From assembly GCA_030267965.1 (NCBI GenBank), contig BRYA01000260.1, positions 7,175 through 71,174 of the forward strand: a stretch of 64,000 nt of DNA, in the 5' to 3' direction. This stretch comes from Triparma columacea (taxonomy: Eukaryota > Sar > Bolidophyceae > Parmales > Triparmaceae). Positions 10,829-21,523 of the stretch are shown one piece after another (position 1 is the first letter of the stretch; the number at the start of each line of letters is the position of its first letter). A program made the position numbers and the translations under genes. The notes under the pieces are model-generated. The model was given only the letters and a program-made list of their open reading frames with translations, did no database searches and was not told the DNA's origin.

Positions 10829-12822
10829 ATGCCTCGCGAGATTGTGACGATTCAAGTTGGCCAGTGTGGCAATCAGATAGGGAGATCGTTCTGGTCTAGA
10901 GCCCTCCATGAACACGCTGAGAATGCCAAGTATGATGGGGACAGCCGGCCAGTGTTCTCGGAGGCTATGAGCACGTTCTTCAGGAATGTCAACATGTCTA
11001 CGAAGGGCGAGATGTACGCAGGGAGTGAGATTTGCGATCTCAAGGCGAGGGCGTGTTTGATAGATATGGAGGATGGGGTGTTGGCGGAGACCATGAGGGG
11101 GCCCCTTAAGGGTGAGTTGGGGGTTGGGGGACATCCGAAGCAACGAAATCAAGTTCGTCCTATCGCCCAATCTAACCTTCTCGCCCACCCATCAGACCTC
11201 TTCTCCACTGCCCAGCTGCTCTCTGATGTATCGGGGGCAGGTAACAATTGGGCACACGGCTTTTACGAGTATGGGGAGAAGTACCAGGACCTCTTCCTGG
11301 AGCTTGTCCGATCTCAGGCAGAGCCTTGCGATAGTCTGCAAAGTTTCTTCTTGATGCACAGTTTGGGGGGAGGGACGGGGAGCGGATTGGGAACGAGGTT
11401 GCTTGAGCTCCTCGCTGACAACTACGGGGGGACCTATAGATTTGCGACCAGCGTCCTCCCCAGCTCCTCGGGCGAGGGGGACGATGTGATAACGTCTCCT
11501 TATAACTCGGTGAGTTCGCTTACCGTGCCTGATTTTGTAGCGCCACCGTAACGACAATGAACCCAAACCGTAGCCAGCCAATTGACACGCTCGCCGGCTT
11601 TCCGCCGGGAGGATCCCTCGTTCTGCGTTTTGCGGTTCGACTTTCCTAGCTACACTTGCGCGTTCCCGTCGAAGATCAATCCCTCTGTTGGGAAGACATC
11701 TCATAGTACCCTTGCGACGGCCTCTACGGCCACCCGTATGATCCCACTCGCATGTGTCTCCTTGATGAATCACACTTCACGTAAAATCACAAGTCACGTT
11801 CGCTACTTCATGTCGCTAACTCTTTCTCTCTCTCTGTTTCCCTGCGAACGCAGGTCTTGGCCCTCAATCAGCTCACCGAGCACGCCGACGCAGTGCTTCC
11901 AATAGATAATGCGAGGCTCAGCGTGCTCTCCTCGAAGGGGGCCTCCGGTTCGGGAAGCAACGCGGTTAAGAGTGCCAAGGGGAGGGACGGTTTCGATGCC
12001 ATGAACAATGTCGTGGCGAGGTTGTTGACGGATTTGACCGCAAGCATGAGATTCGACGGGGACCTCAACACGGATTTGAACGAGATCACGACCAACCTGG
12101 TGCCTTTCCCCAGGATGCATTATTTATGTCCGGCGCTTGCCCCGATGGGGCTAGGCAGTCACGGGAGCAGGGGGGGGATGAACAGCAGCGTTATGGTAAA
12201 GGGCCTGTTCCGGGATTGTTTCAGCCCGGACTGTAGCCTAATAAGCATGGGAGAGACAGGGGTCAACGTGAGGAACAGCTCGGTCCTGGCCTGCGGGGTG
12301 TTCGTTAGGGGGTCAGGGATACCCATCAGCGACGTCAACGCCAATGTGGCCAGGCTGCAGGCAGAACTCAGGATGCCGAACTGGAACCGCGAAGGGTTCA
12401 AGATCGGCCTTTGTGAGGTCAATGGACTGGAGAAGAGGAGCAGCATGATGACCCTGACTAACAGTGACATGATTAATGGGGTCTTTGAGAGTCTCGTGGA
12501 GAGGTGAGGGCAAGCAAGCAAAGTGGCGAGCGAAGCGAAAATGGCAGCGGAGTGAAAAAAATAAGCTTATATGTGTGTGTATTACTAATGCCGCCGCTCC
12601 GCCCATCGCAGGTTCAATAAACTTTACAGGAGGAAGGCGAACGTCCACCATTACACTCAGTTCTGTGACGCTGGAATTTTCGACGAGGCCCTTGGGTCCC
12701 TCGAGCAACTTATTCAGGATTACAAGGATGTGGGGACCAGAGGTGGGGGCGCAGAAAGGGGGGAGGATCTCATCTGGGACGCTGCCGAGTCGCAAAAGAA
12801 AGGGAGAGGGGTTGCGTTTTGA
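10829..12822 (+). CDS. TUBE1: Epsilon-tubulin
   Basis: Epsilon-tubulin is needed for the triplet microtubules of centrioles and basal bodies, so the organism has or had flagellated cells. Four exons, 10829-11111, 11196-11509, 11854-12503 and 12612-12822, close exactly to 485 residues, near the family length. Visible motifs are the N-terminal VGQCGNQIG, the epsilon-like YxEAMSTFFRNV segment, the GTP-binding GGGTGSGLGT, DDVITSPYNS and TEHADAVLPIDN, LVPFPRMHYL, and the C-terminal YRRKANVHHYTQF. The epsilon assignment over gamma or alpha/beta rests on the SEAMSTFFRNV region and the LKARACLIDMEDGV start. The last exon reads through GTRGGG to a stop at 12820-12822. An alternative splice from 12752 to an acceptor near 12883 would replace the C-terminus. 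Confidence 0.93.
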
Positions 12823-12961
12823 TAATTGTTTTGTTTGCTATGATTCATCACTTTATTCAAATTCATTTATCACTTCATTACAGCCGAGAACATCGTGAAT
12901 GCCATCTACTCCCTTACCAGCTTGCCAGTATTGTATCTGAGTTGGGCGAAGCGAGCGATTG

Positions 12962-13954
12962 TCAGAAATTGCCTAGGTTGTGAGCACCCTGGAGTCGGCG
13001 CTTGCTTACCTCTGGGTCAAAAGCAGCCTGATCGTACTTTTCTAGAGCGCCTTGTAGCAAGTAGAGACGAGTGAGAGCCTTGGTCGCAGGCGTTCTCAAG
13101 AGGAAAGATACTAAGGCGTTTGTGCGGAGCCCGCCCTCTGATACCATGGGGGTGTTGATGACGGAGCTATTTGTGCCAGCCAATTTATTCGTCCACACAA
13201 TGTCTGAGGAAGACGCTTTCACTATGGCCTGCTTGTACGCATCAGTAACATTGGCCTCATGCGTGGCAAGGAAGCGTGTACCAAGCTGCGCTCCAGCATA
13301 GCCAAGATCCTGGAGATGATTGAGCTGTTTTTTGGTTGCCACACCGCCGGCACACATTAAAGGGAAGTCATCGGGAACGAGGGGCTTCACCGCAGCGATG
13401 ATCTCCTCGGCGGTGTGAGCCCCGGTCTGTCCCCCCATACTGCTATTCAATAGGTTCAAGCCATCAACACCTGCCTCGTAGGCAAGTTTGGCCAACTTTG
13501 CGTTGTGAACATCATGGTATACCTTGACGCCATTTGCGTGGGCCTTCTCAACGATATCATTGGGCTTACCCAGCGATGTCAGGAGGAACTCAACCCCCTC
13601 CTCTATTGCAATATCTGCAAACATCTCATTCATCTTTGCGTATTTAGCAGAAGCCGCCGTCTTGGGGAGGATCGTGATGTTGACTCCGAACGGTTTGTCG
13701 GTGAGGGATTTGATCAACCTCAACCCTTCCCTATAGTCGTGACCGTAAAGCCTTGTCAATGCAATAGGCTGGACGACCCCGAACCCCCCAGCATCTGAAA
13801 CCGCAGCAACGAGTTCAGGGTTGCTACCCGGGTACATAGGCCCACAAACGACTGGAACTCGGGCCCCCGTGTCCTTTAATAACCGCTTTGTGGCCGCAGA
13901 AATCATGCAGGGCAGGATTGATAATGTTGTGTTGTTGGACAGCGGGGGAGTCAA
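12962..13954 (-). CDS. Nitronate monooxygenase (2-nitropropane dioxygenase family)
   Basis: These FMN-dependent TIM-barrel enzymes oxidise toxic nitronates such as propionate 3-nitronate to aldehydes. The 330-residue frame is intact and intronless. Family features are the N-terminal PVVCGPMYPGSNPELVAA, GGFGVVQ, FGVNITILP, the GVKVYHDVHN strand, GQTGAHTAEE and the phosphate-binding GGVATKKQL followed by AGAQLGTRFLAT. A downstream Met (MISAATKRLL) is also a credible start; the extra 16 residues could be a weak leader. Unlike most neighbours the gene has no intron, which would fit a bacterial origin, but that is inference only. It converges with epsilon-tubulin. Confidence 0.9.
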   Translation of the reverse strand: MTPPLSNNTTLSILPCMISAATKRLLKDTGARVPVVCGPMYPGSNPELVAAVSDAGGFGVVQPIALTRLYGHDYREGLRLIKSLTDKPFGVNITILPKTAASAKYAKMNEMFADIAIEEGVEFLLTSLGKPNDIVEKAHANGVKVYHDVHNAKLAKLAYEAGVDGLNLLNSSMGGQTGAHTAEEIIAAVKPLVPDDFPLMCAGGVATKKQLNHLQDLGYAGAQLGTRFLATHEANVTDAYKQAIVKASSSDIVWTNKLAGTNSSVINTPMVSEGGLRTNALVSFLLRTPATKALTRLYLLQGALEKYDQAAFDPEVSKRRLQGAHNLGNF

Positions 13955-14559
13955 ATGTAGAATGAGGTTCTGGTGAGAGTAGTAGATGAACGTAAAAGGT
14001 TTTACGGGGTGCGAGAGGTCCTAATAAGGGTGATCTCAAAAATTGTCAAAATTATTATCTGCATTTTTCATGTTTATTCGTTGATAATTTTTCATCATTC
14101 TCCTTCAACACACATATATCATATAAGTTGTCAAATTACTGAAACTGATTCAGAAACTTTTATGTTTTCATAAACGACTTAAGATTACTTCAAAAGTATA
14201 ATGAGTATTCATTATTGATAAATAAATGCAAAAAAATAAAATAAAGTTATAAAAAAGGTTTTGAGAAATCAAATTAAATATATATCAAGGATCTTACATA
14301 TACCAAATTATAAAACTAAATTATATATTTCTACATCACATATAAAATCAAATTGATGCTTAAATGAATATCAAGTACAATTTGAATAGTCTCGATTTTT
14401 TTTTTTACAAATTCTTTTCGTCCCATTTTAAACCTCTCTTCAGCTCGAACGCTCGATTTGAAAGTACCGTGGCACTACTTTAGGATAGATTTAATCAATT
14501 ATACAACAAAATACATCGCAACGGCTTGACCAATCCAACTTTTTGAACTCACACGAAAC
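13955..14559. other. AT-rich intergenic region
   Basis: About 600 bp separate two divergent start codons. The stretch from roughly 14040 to 14420 is strikingly AT-rich, with long runs of A and T, against the GC-balanced surroundings. I see no open frame or RNA gene. It likely contains both promoters. Confidence 0.6.
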
Positions 14560-15735
14560 ATGCTGTCCTCATCCTCGTTTTCATCTTCGTCCTCATCATC
14601 TATCCTTCTCCTACTCGTCCTCCTAGTGACTGTCACGAGCCGTAAAATCACATTCAATGAGGTTGATGAGGATCAAACGGGTACCATCAATAGGATTGAA
14701 TGGGAGAGTAAGGTGGTGCCGTATCTCACAAATGATTACAGTCCTAATGGAGGGGGTTTGGAGAAGCCTTCGGGTTCGTACCACCGCCTGTGGCACCCTA
14801 CTTTGGAGGGCGACGAGGATGATCTTTCGTTTGGGTCTGCATTGTTCAACTCGTGGTCCCTCATTATTGCAACAGAGCTTGGGGACAAGACTTTCTTCAT
14901 TGCGGCCATCCTTTGCCTGAAGGTGAGCTATCTGGTAGATATTGTGTTGACGAGACGTGCTGGGGTATCGCTGGTCTTCTATGGGTATTCTAACTCTTCC
15001 CTCTCCCCCCCGCCTAAGTTCGGCCGAGTGCCTGTGTTCTTGGGTGCCCTCTCAGCCTTGATTATAATGACTGCCCTGTCTGCGGTAATGGGTGTTGTCC
15101 TCCCCGCAATCATGAGCCGAAAGTATACTCACTTTCTGGCTTCCCTGTTGTTCTTTTACTTTGGCCTGAAGTTGCTCTATGAGAGTCGTGAGATGGTGCC
15201 TGGTGTCGTGAGTGACGAGCTTGCCGAAGTCGAAGAAGAGCTCAACTCTGGGAAGAAGGACGACTCCGACAGCAAAGAGGAGGTGAGGATTTATTGGCAA
15301 ACATCGTGATGTTTGGATGGTCACGATTGTACCCCACTCGACAACTTGCTTACCCCCCCCATTGCTTACCCCCCCCATCCCCCCACCACCCCGTAGACGC
15401 AGGGCCTCACTTCTCCCTCCGTCGTTGCCGATGGGTCAGCCCCTTCCATTTCGGCTGAGATTCCTTTTGAAAAGATTTTTACTCAGAGTCTTACCCTCAC
15501 GTTTCTGGCGGAATGGGGCGACCGCTCCCAGATTGCTACCGTGGCGCTGGCCTCCCACAAGGAGTTTTTTGGGGTTGTGTTGGGCGGATGTATCGGTCAC
15601 GCCATGTGCACCGGCTTGGCATGCGTTGGCGGGAGGATGTTGGCGACAAAAATATCCGAGAAGAGTGCTACCACCTTTGGCGGTGCTGTATTCTTGATCT
15701 TTGGCGTTCATTCGCTCTTTTTCGAGAGTATTTAG
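14560..15735 (+). CDS. GDT1/TMEM165-family cation transporter with lumenal EF-hand
   Basis: The family (UPF0016) exchanges Ca2+ or Mn2+ for protons, usually in the Golgi or, in photosynthetic lines, the chloroplast. Three exons (14560-14922, 15019-15282, 15397-15735) give 321 residues. The protein begins with a Ser-rich signal sequence and a hydrophobic helix. An EF-hand-like loop DEDQTGTINRIE follows at about residues 37-48, with acidic or polar residues at the calcium positions and Glu at position 12. The two hallmark motifs follow: ATELGDKTFFIAA in the first half and AEWGDRSQIATVALAS in the second, each in a three-helix bundle. The central acidic linker (DELAEVEEELNSG) is typical. The signal sequence puts the EF-hand outside the cytosol, by inference. 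Confidence 0.92.
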
Positions 15736-15904
15736 GTTGGGTTGGCGGAAGTAGGGAAAGGAGACGGGAGGGAACGAAATAGAAAGCGATACTAAAAGCA
15801 ATAAAGCTGCTATTCATTTGTGCAAAAGCCTCGTCCTCTTCTTGCATGCACTCTCCCCTCCCCCCTCCCTCCCACGTCCCACCCGTCTCCAATCTCTTGG
15901 TTGC

Positions 15905-17469
15905 CTACATATAACGGATTTCGCCCTTGCAACTGACGTCGAGCACTACCGTCGCCTTCTCATTGTCCCCCTTGAGTTCCAAATCGCTAGCCTTGGTAAT
16001 ACCCGTTCCCACGAACATGTCTTGAACGTCAATTTTGATGGTTGAGAGGACGGGGTCGCTTCCAAAAGTTAGCTTCCCCCTCACCTCCAACTCGAGGGTC
16101 ACGTCCAGCTTGGCGAGCACAGGGACATCAATGTCCACGTCACAGACTGCCACCCCCTTAGTGCACGCGACTCTCGTGCTGAACACGAGCGTCTCAATCT
16201 TTTCATCAACAGCCCTGCCCCCGTTGGGGAGCTGCCGAACGGCCACTACAATCTCCTCGCTCTCTTCCCAGTCTGCAGTGACTCCCATGATCCTCAGCGA
16301 AACGATTTTAGTCTCAGTGGCATCCTGTGATGAGCGAAGCGTTGGCATTAGGCGTGGTGCACACCTGCCCTTCCCTTCCCGTTGCTACGCCCGCCGCGCG
16401 TCGATTCTTCCTCACCTTCGTGTTGACTCCGATCCATTCTTCGCTCTCTCCGGACCTCTGCAATTTATTCACGACGCTGAAGGGCGACCTGAAGCGGATC
16501 AACGGGCGGACGACTTCCTTTTCCTGCATTGTATGGATGTTATCGTACACCTTCTGTATGTGTTCCACGTCAAGATCGAACAGGACGGAAAGCGTAATGA
16601 ACACGGGCTGTGAAGTGGGCAAGGAAAGTGGGTTAGGACGGCCTTCGTTCGTCACGCGAAGCTCATCTAGCGCATTGAGCCCCATCCCTCACCTTTGTCT
16701 TGACAATTTTGAAGACCTTGGGCATGATCGTGAAGTATGGGTGGTAAACAACAATACTCAAGACAATCTGGGCGAGGGTCTTGAAAGGAAAGAACAACGC
16801 AAGGAACCTGATGAAAGGGGAAAGGATGAAAAAGCTCATGACGAGCGAGCCGAGCGTGACTGCATCTTGAGGTGAAATTTTGCTGTTGGGTTGGGGGAGG
16901 GAGAGGAATTTGTGCGCCCAGGTCTGCACCTTCAGAGTGGCATCGTTGGTCTTGTCGTCGACAACGGCCTTTTCCGCACTCCTCATTACGACCAAGCCGA
17001 TGTACGCGGGCGCCACGAACTGGCTGGCCCTGAGAAGGGTGAAGAAGAGGTGGACAACCAGACGAATGATCCGGAAAAGAACATCACCGACCAAGAAGAA
17101 CAAGACCCACTTGAGAACAACATAGACGCATAAAGAGACGCCGGCGGCCTAAAGGGGTGTATTTTTTGGGGGGAGGATGGTGAATGAGGAGAAGGCGAGG
17201 AGTGGAACCCACAAAAACCCACTCACCACCACACTATCGAGCAAACCAACAGAGATAAGTTCTGCAGGGGTCGAAACATCACCGTGGAACTGCCTTAGGG
17301 TCCTCAAAACCGCCAGAGATGCATTTTTCACATGCTCGTTCTTGAGTGTGTTTATTTTCTCCTCAAATTTGTCCCATTCCAGGGGCGTGAACTTGTTTAG
17401 TCGTTCAACAACAGATCGAGGAAGTACAGGAAGCAACGATTTCTCAATAATATCGGCAAAAGCTTCCAT
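15905..17469 (-). CDS. Unknown membrane protein with C-terminal beta-rich domain
   Basis: Four exons (17469-17227, 17148-16693, 16607-16416, 16324-15905) all end in phase 0 and give 436 residues. The N-terminal 80 residues are helical and soluble. They are followed by strongly hydrophobic segments (SLCVYVVLKWVLFFLVGDVLF; FVAPAYIGLVVM; SFFILSPFIRFLALFF; LAQIVLSIVVYH). The last 140 residues lack hydrophobic helices and have alternating beta-type patterning (VTLELEVRGKLTF, TVVLDVSCKGEIRYM). This could be a C2-like or lipid-binding domain, but I cannot name it. Its 5' end faces the CinA-MORN gene, with 148 bp between start codons. Confidence 0.72.
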
Positions 17470-17617
17470 CTGAGGTGCGAGTAAGAGTCTGAAGACTTCC
17501 GAATTTGGGTTACCAACCTTGCTGTGGAATTCCTTTTCCTAAAATATCAAGAGCCTGCAGACGACGATTGTTCTGACAGACGAGGATTGTTCTGATAAAA
17601 AGTACGCACACTACGCA

Positions 17618-19643
17618 ATGGCATCGCATAGATTCGCCAATCCTACCCCTGCTGTCGTCCAGAGGATGCTCGACAAGATCATCCTGAATGGGACGAGGAC
17701 AAGATCTTCACTCCAAATCGCCCAGCCTCGCTTTGTTAGCTGCATTACAGGTGGTGGTGGGTCATTTTTCTCCTACATCCTGGGCAAGGCGGGAGCATCG
17801 ACGTCTTTCTTAGAAGGTCTGATACCCTACGACAAGCGTGCCGGTGAGAAAGTTTTTGTAGGTGCTGCTTGATGATGGATGGCGCAAGGATCATGCATTC
17901 CTAACTCTGCCCCCCCAATTCTTCTCCTTCTGCCACCCTCCCCCTAGCCCTCGACTTTCTGTCTTCTCATGGCGAATCGGCGGAAAACATTGGTTTCTGC
18001 AGCAAGGAGATGGCATCAAAAATGTCCCACTGCTCTCATCAAAGAGCCATTGAATTGACCCCTCTTCTTATCGATTGGCCAAGTGTCTACGGGCTTTCAT
18101 GTACGGCGACAATTATATCCCACTACAAACGAAGGGGGGACTACAGGGCTCACATCGCATGCACGAATTCCTTCGGCGAGACCTCAACCACCTGCTTCAC
18201 GTTCAAAAAGGGTTATCGTCGACGACACGAGGAAGAGGCAGCGTGCGCAAACCTCGCAGTGAAGGCTCTTTACGAGATGCTCGGTTTCCACGATGTCAAT
18301 CCTTCTGAGGTAAGGCGACGAGACACAAGGCAGGAAAAATACGTTTCGCAATGACTTCATGTATTCTTACCTAACACACACACCCCCCGCTCCCCCCCCT
18401 AGTTTGCCGTTACTGAGCAGCCCCTCCTCGCTGAAGATAGGACGAACGAGGTTGGCGAGTCAGGAGAAGGGACAGAGTCCCCCCCCCAACTTGTCCCCTT
18501 GCCCCCAACATCTCCAACCTCCCCCCATTTTACGGTGCTCATCCAGCAAGCTTCTAGAGTTGACCGGCCAATTGAGGTAAACGCTCCATGCAAACTTCCT
18601 CAAAACTCAGTGATTGTTTTCCCTCACTCTTCGTTCGACATTCCCTCAGCATTCTCCCAATTGCTGGACACAGAGGGGCTCAACCGAGAAGGGGACCTCG
18701 GAAAATCTTGGACAAGATACCAACCCTCGACTCTTATCTTTAAGAACGATTGCGTGCCTTCTGATATCTTCAACAGCATGTACTACCTAGCTCCTGACGA
18801 TGAGAACACGGAGGGAGTCACCACGGTTGAGAACTGGGGGCTGCTTTCTGCAACCACAAGCGATCATGATGGCATCCAGGCTCTCTTTGCTCTTCTGACG
18901 AAATACACAGATTCGGGTGCAACATTTCTTCTGTCCTTGGACGACTTTGACGCTGTTGCAAGCAGGAACCCAACCCTTTTGGCTCGCATATCCGACAAGG
19001 GGGGGAAGTTTGCCGTGGAATGCAACGGCCGGAAGCTGAAGGGTGTTATGGACACGATTAAGGCAACGGCACCGACCAGTGACTTCTTTAAAATTGCACA
19101 CGCCCTCGTCCCCCTTAATCCTGAAAAAACTTCACAATCGGCAACCTTCAACGACGGATCTATTTCGACGAAGGACGTTATCTCGACTCGTATTGGAGAC
19201 GATGTGGACGACGACGGCGGCGGTGGCGGATTTGCTATTTGTAAATGGGAGAATGGAATCACTTACACGGGGTTTTGGAAACGAAACTGTTTCCATGGTC
19301 TTGGCTCTAAAATGTACTCGAAAGGGGGGGGATACAAGGGTTCTTGGGAGAGGTGAGAAAAACGTAGGAGCGAGCGACACATTTTCCCCCGCTCCGGTAT
19401 TCTTACCCGCTTCGGTTGCCACTTCGTTCCTCACCGCTCGTTCCTCACCGCAGCTGCAAACGACACGGAATGGGCGTCAGCCTGTACCATGGGAAATTTG
19501 GATACGACAAGTGGAAGGGAGACTTCGTGGACGACCTGCCCCATGGGAAAGGTGTTATGACTGATACCGATGGTAACACCAAGGACTTCTTTTTTGTTGC
19601 GGGGGAGCCCATGCCCGGCGAAGGCCATGCCCAAAGGGAGTAG
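17618..19643 (+). CDS. CinA-C-like (NMN amidohydrolase-like) domain protein with C-terminal MORN repeats
   Basis: Four exons (17618-17843, 17948-18309, 18403-19352, 19454-19643) give 575 residues. The first 195 residues resemble the eukaryotic CinA-C/competence-damage domain, related to nicotinamide-nucleotide amidohydrolase: VSCITGGGGSFFSYILGKAG, ASTSFLEGLIPYDKRA, GLSCTATIISHYKRRGDYRAH and TFKKGYRRRHEEEAACANLAVKALYEML. A middle region of about 250 residues is unrecognised. The C-terminus has about three MORN-type repeats (ENGITYTGFWKRNCFHGLGSKMY, GGYKGSWE, DKWKGDFVDDLPHGKGVM), which often bind membrane phospholipids or act as scaffolds. I do not know a characterised protein with this combination. 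The stop lies inside the first copy of a 53-bp tandem repeat. Confidence 0.78.
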
Positions 19644-19712
19644 GGAAAAACAAGTTTTCGCCCATACCCGGGGAAGGCCCTGTCCAAAGGGAGTAGGGAA
19701 AAACACGTTTTC
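19607..19712 (+). repeat. 53-bp tandem duplication over a stop codon
   Basis: Two adjacent copies of a 53-bp unit, 19607-19659 and 19660-19712, differ at only a few positions. Each contains the AAAGGGAGTAGGGAAAAACA core and ends in GTTTTC. The stop codon of the upstream MORN gene lies in copy one, so copy two is in the 3' untranslated region. Confidence 0.85.
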
Positions 19713-19817
19713 GCCAATTTTTTTGACCTTCTTTACACATGACCCACTTCCCCTGTCCCTGACTTGATCCATTCCATGTCAAAATCTTTTTGCCACACCC
19801 CACACCCAAAAAAGACT

Positions 19818-21440
19818 ATGACATCCCTTACACTTCCTGAAAAAGCGCTGTCACACTTCACTAATAGCCCCACACCCTTTCATAATGTCGCAAATCTATG
19901 TACGATGCTCGGAGAGGGATGGGTCAAGCTGAATGAGCTCGACAAGTGGGAGGGCGCCATCGTTCCTGGAGGCAAATACTACTACACTAGGAATACTTCT
20001 ACACTTGTCGCGTTTATTGTGGGAGGATCATACGTTGCTTCTACCCCAGGGGGCTTCAAGGTCATCGGAGGCCATACTGATAGCCCGAATTTGAGGATCA
20101 AGCCTTGCTCCAAGAAGGAGGGTGCCGGTGGGATCACACAGCTCAACGTGGAGTGCTACGGCGGCGGGCTGTGGCACACTTGGTTCGACCGCGACCTTTC
20201 AGTTGCCGGGAGGGTCATTGTAAGGCAGGTGAGAAGGTTTTATTGGGGTTGGGGTTGTGGGAGAATGGGAAAGGCAAAGAGCTCGCTCGTAATAATCGCA
20301 CCTTATACCCTCTGCCTCGTACACCCAGTCCGACGGAACATTTAAGCAACAGCTTGTCAACCTTAAGAAGCCCATCTGCCGCGTCCCTTCCCTTTGTATA
20401 CATCTCCAGACGGGTGAGGAGAGAGCCTCCTTCAAGGTCAACAAGGAGGAACACCTCCAGCCCATCTTTGCGCAGGTCGTGAAGGACACCCTCGAGTCAC
20501 CAGCTGACAAGAAGCTGAAGACTAAGACTGCCTGGGAGGAGGGACACGATCCTATCCTTCTCTCCATGATAGCGTCCGCCTTGGACATTCCAACCTCCTC
20601 CATCGCCGACTTTGAGCTCTCTCTTTACGACACCCAGCCTGCCTCCCTTGGAGGAGCGAACGACGAGTTCCTATACTCTGCCCGCCTCGACAACCAGGGC
20701 ACCTGCTTTACGTCCATCACCTCCCTTGCTGAGTACGCCGATTCCGACCTGGTCGCCAAGGACACAGACATTTCCATGGTCTGCCTGTTTGACCATGAGG
20801 AGGTAGGATCCGCGAGCCAGTGCGGGGCGGGCTCCCCCATATTGGGGGAGGCCGTGAGAAGGGTCAGTGCAGCCCTGAATAACGGGGGCGGCAACGAGGA
20901 TTTCTTCCAAACGACGCTGAGGAAGGTGCGTGGAAGGAGGGGGGGGCAGAAGGGTTTCTGCAGGCACGATTGAAANNNNNNNNNNNNNNNNNNNNNNNNN
21001 NNNNNNNNNCCCCCCCCCTTCTACAGTCATTTGTATTCTCCGTCGACATGGCCCACGCTGTCCACCCCAACTACTCTTCCAAGCACGAGCGCAACCACGC
21101 CCCTAAGCTGAACGCCGGCGTCGTAATTAAAACGAATCAGAACCAGCGTTACACCACCAACGCGTTCACCGGTTTCATAATCAGAGAGATCGGTAGAAGG
21201 AAGGACGTCCCCATTCAGGAGTTCGTCGTTCGGAACGACTGCCCATGCGGGAGCACGATAGGGCCAATAATTTCTGAAAAGACTGGCATCAGGTGCGTCG
21301 ACGCCGGGATGAGCCAGCTCTCCATGCACAGCTGCAGGGAAATGATGGGGACCCATGACTTGCAGCTTTGCGTGGACCTGTTCAAAGGATTCTTCGAGTG
21401 CTTCAGAGATATAGACGAGTTGTGCTTCGAATGTAGTTAG
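19818..21440 (+). CDS. DNPEP: Aspartyl aminopeptidase (M18 family)
   Basis: M18 peptidases are dodecameric, dinuclear-zinc aminopeptidases that remove N-terminal Asp or Glu from peptides in the cytosol. Three exons (19818-20228, 20329-20925, 21027-21440) give 473 residues, the family length. Active-site segments are visible: GGHTDSPNLRIKP with the first metal ligand, the acidic pair in DHEEVGSASQCGAG, and FSVDMAHAVHPNYSSKH, plus the C-terminal MHSCREMMGTHD histidine motif. A further upstream ATG at 19785 would add 11 residues. The second intron contains a run of N (20976-21009), which does not touch coding sequence. Confidence 0.95.
20976..21009. other. Assembly gap (N run)
   Basis: Thirty-four N lie inside the second intron of the aspartyl aminopeptidase gene, next to a long C run that may have broken the assembly. 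Confidence 0.99.
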
Positions 21441-21523
21441 ATGATAACGGGATGATATGGAAGGGTGTCAAGAGACGGGAGGAAAATAGTCAGGCAAGGA
21501 GGTTAGCTTTTCAAAGGTCTATG

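Noticed and set aside
12752..12958. Alternative spliced C-terminus for epsilon-tubulin
   Set aside because: The alternative donor (GTGGGG) is weaker and the result would overlap the nitronate monooxygenase coding sequence; direct read-through to the stop at 12820 gives a normal length. Kept only as a note.
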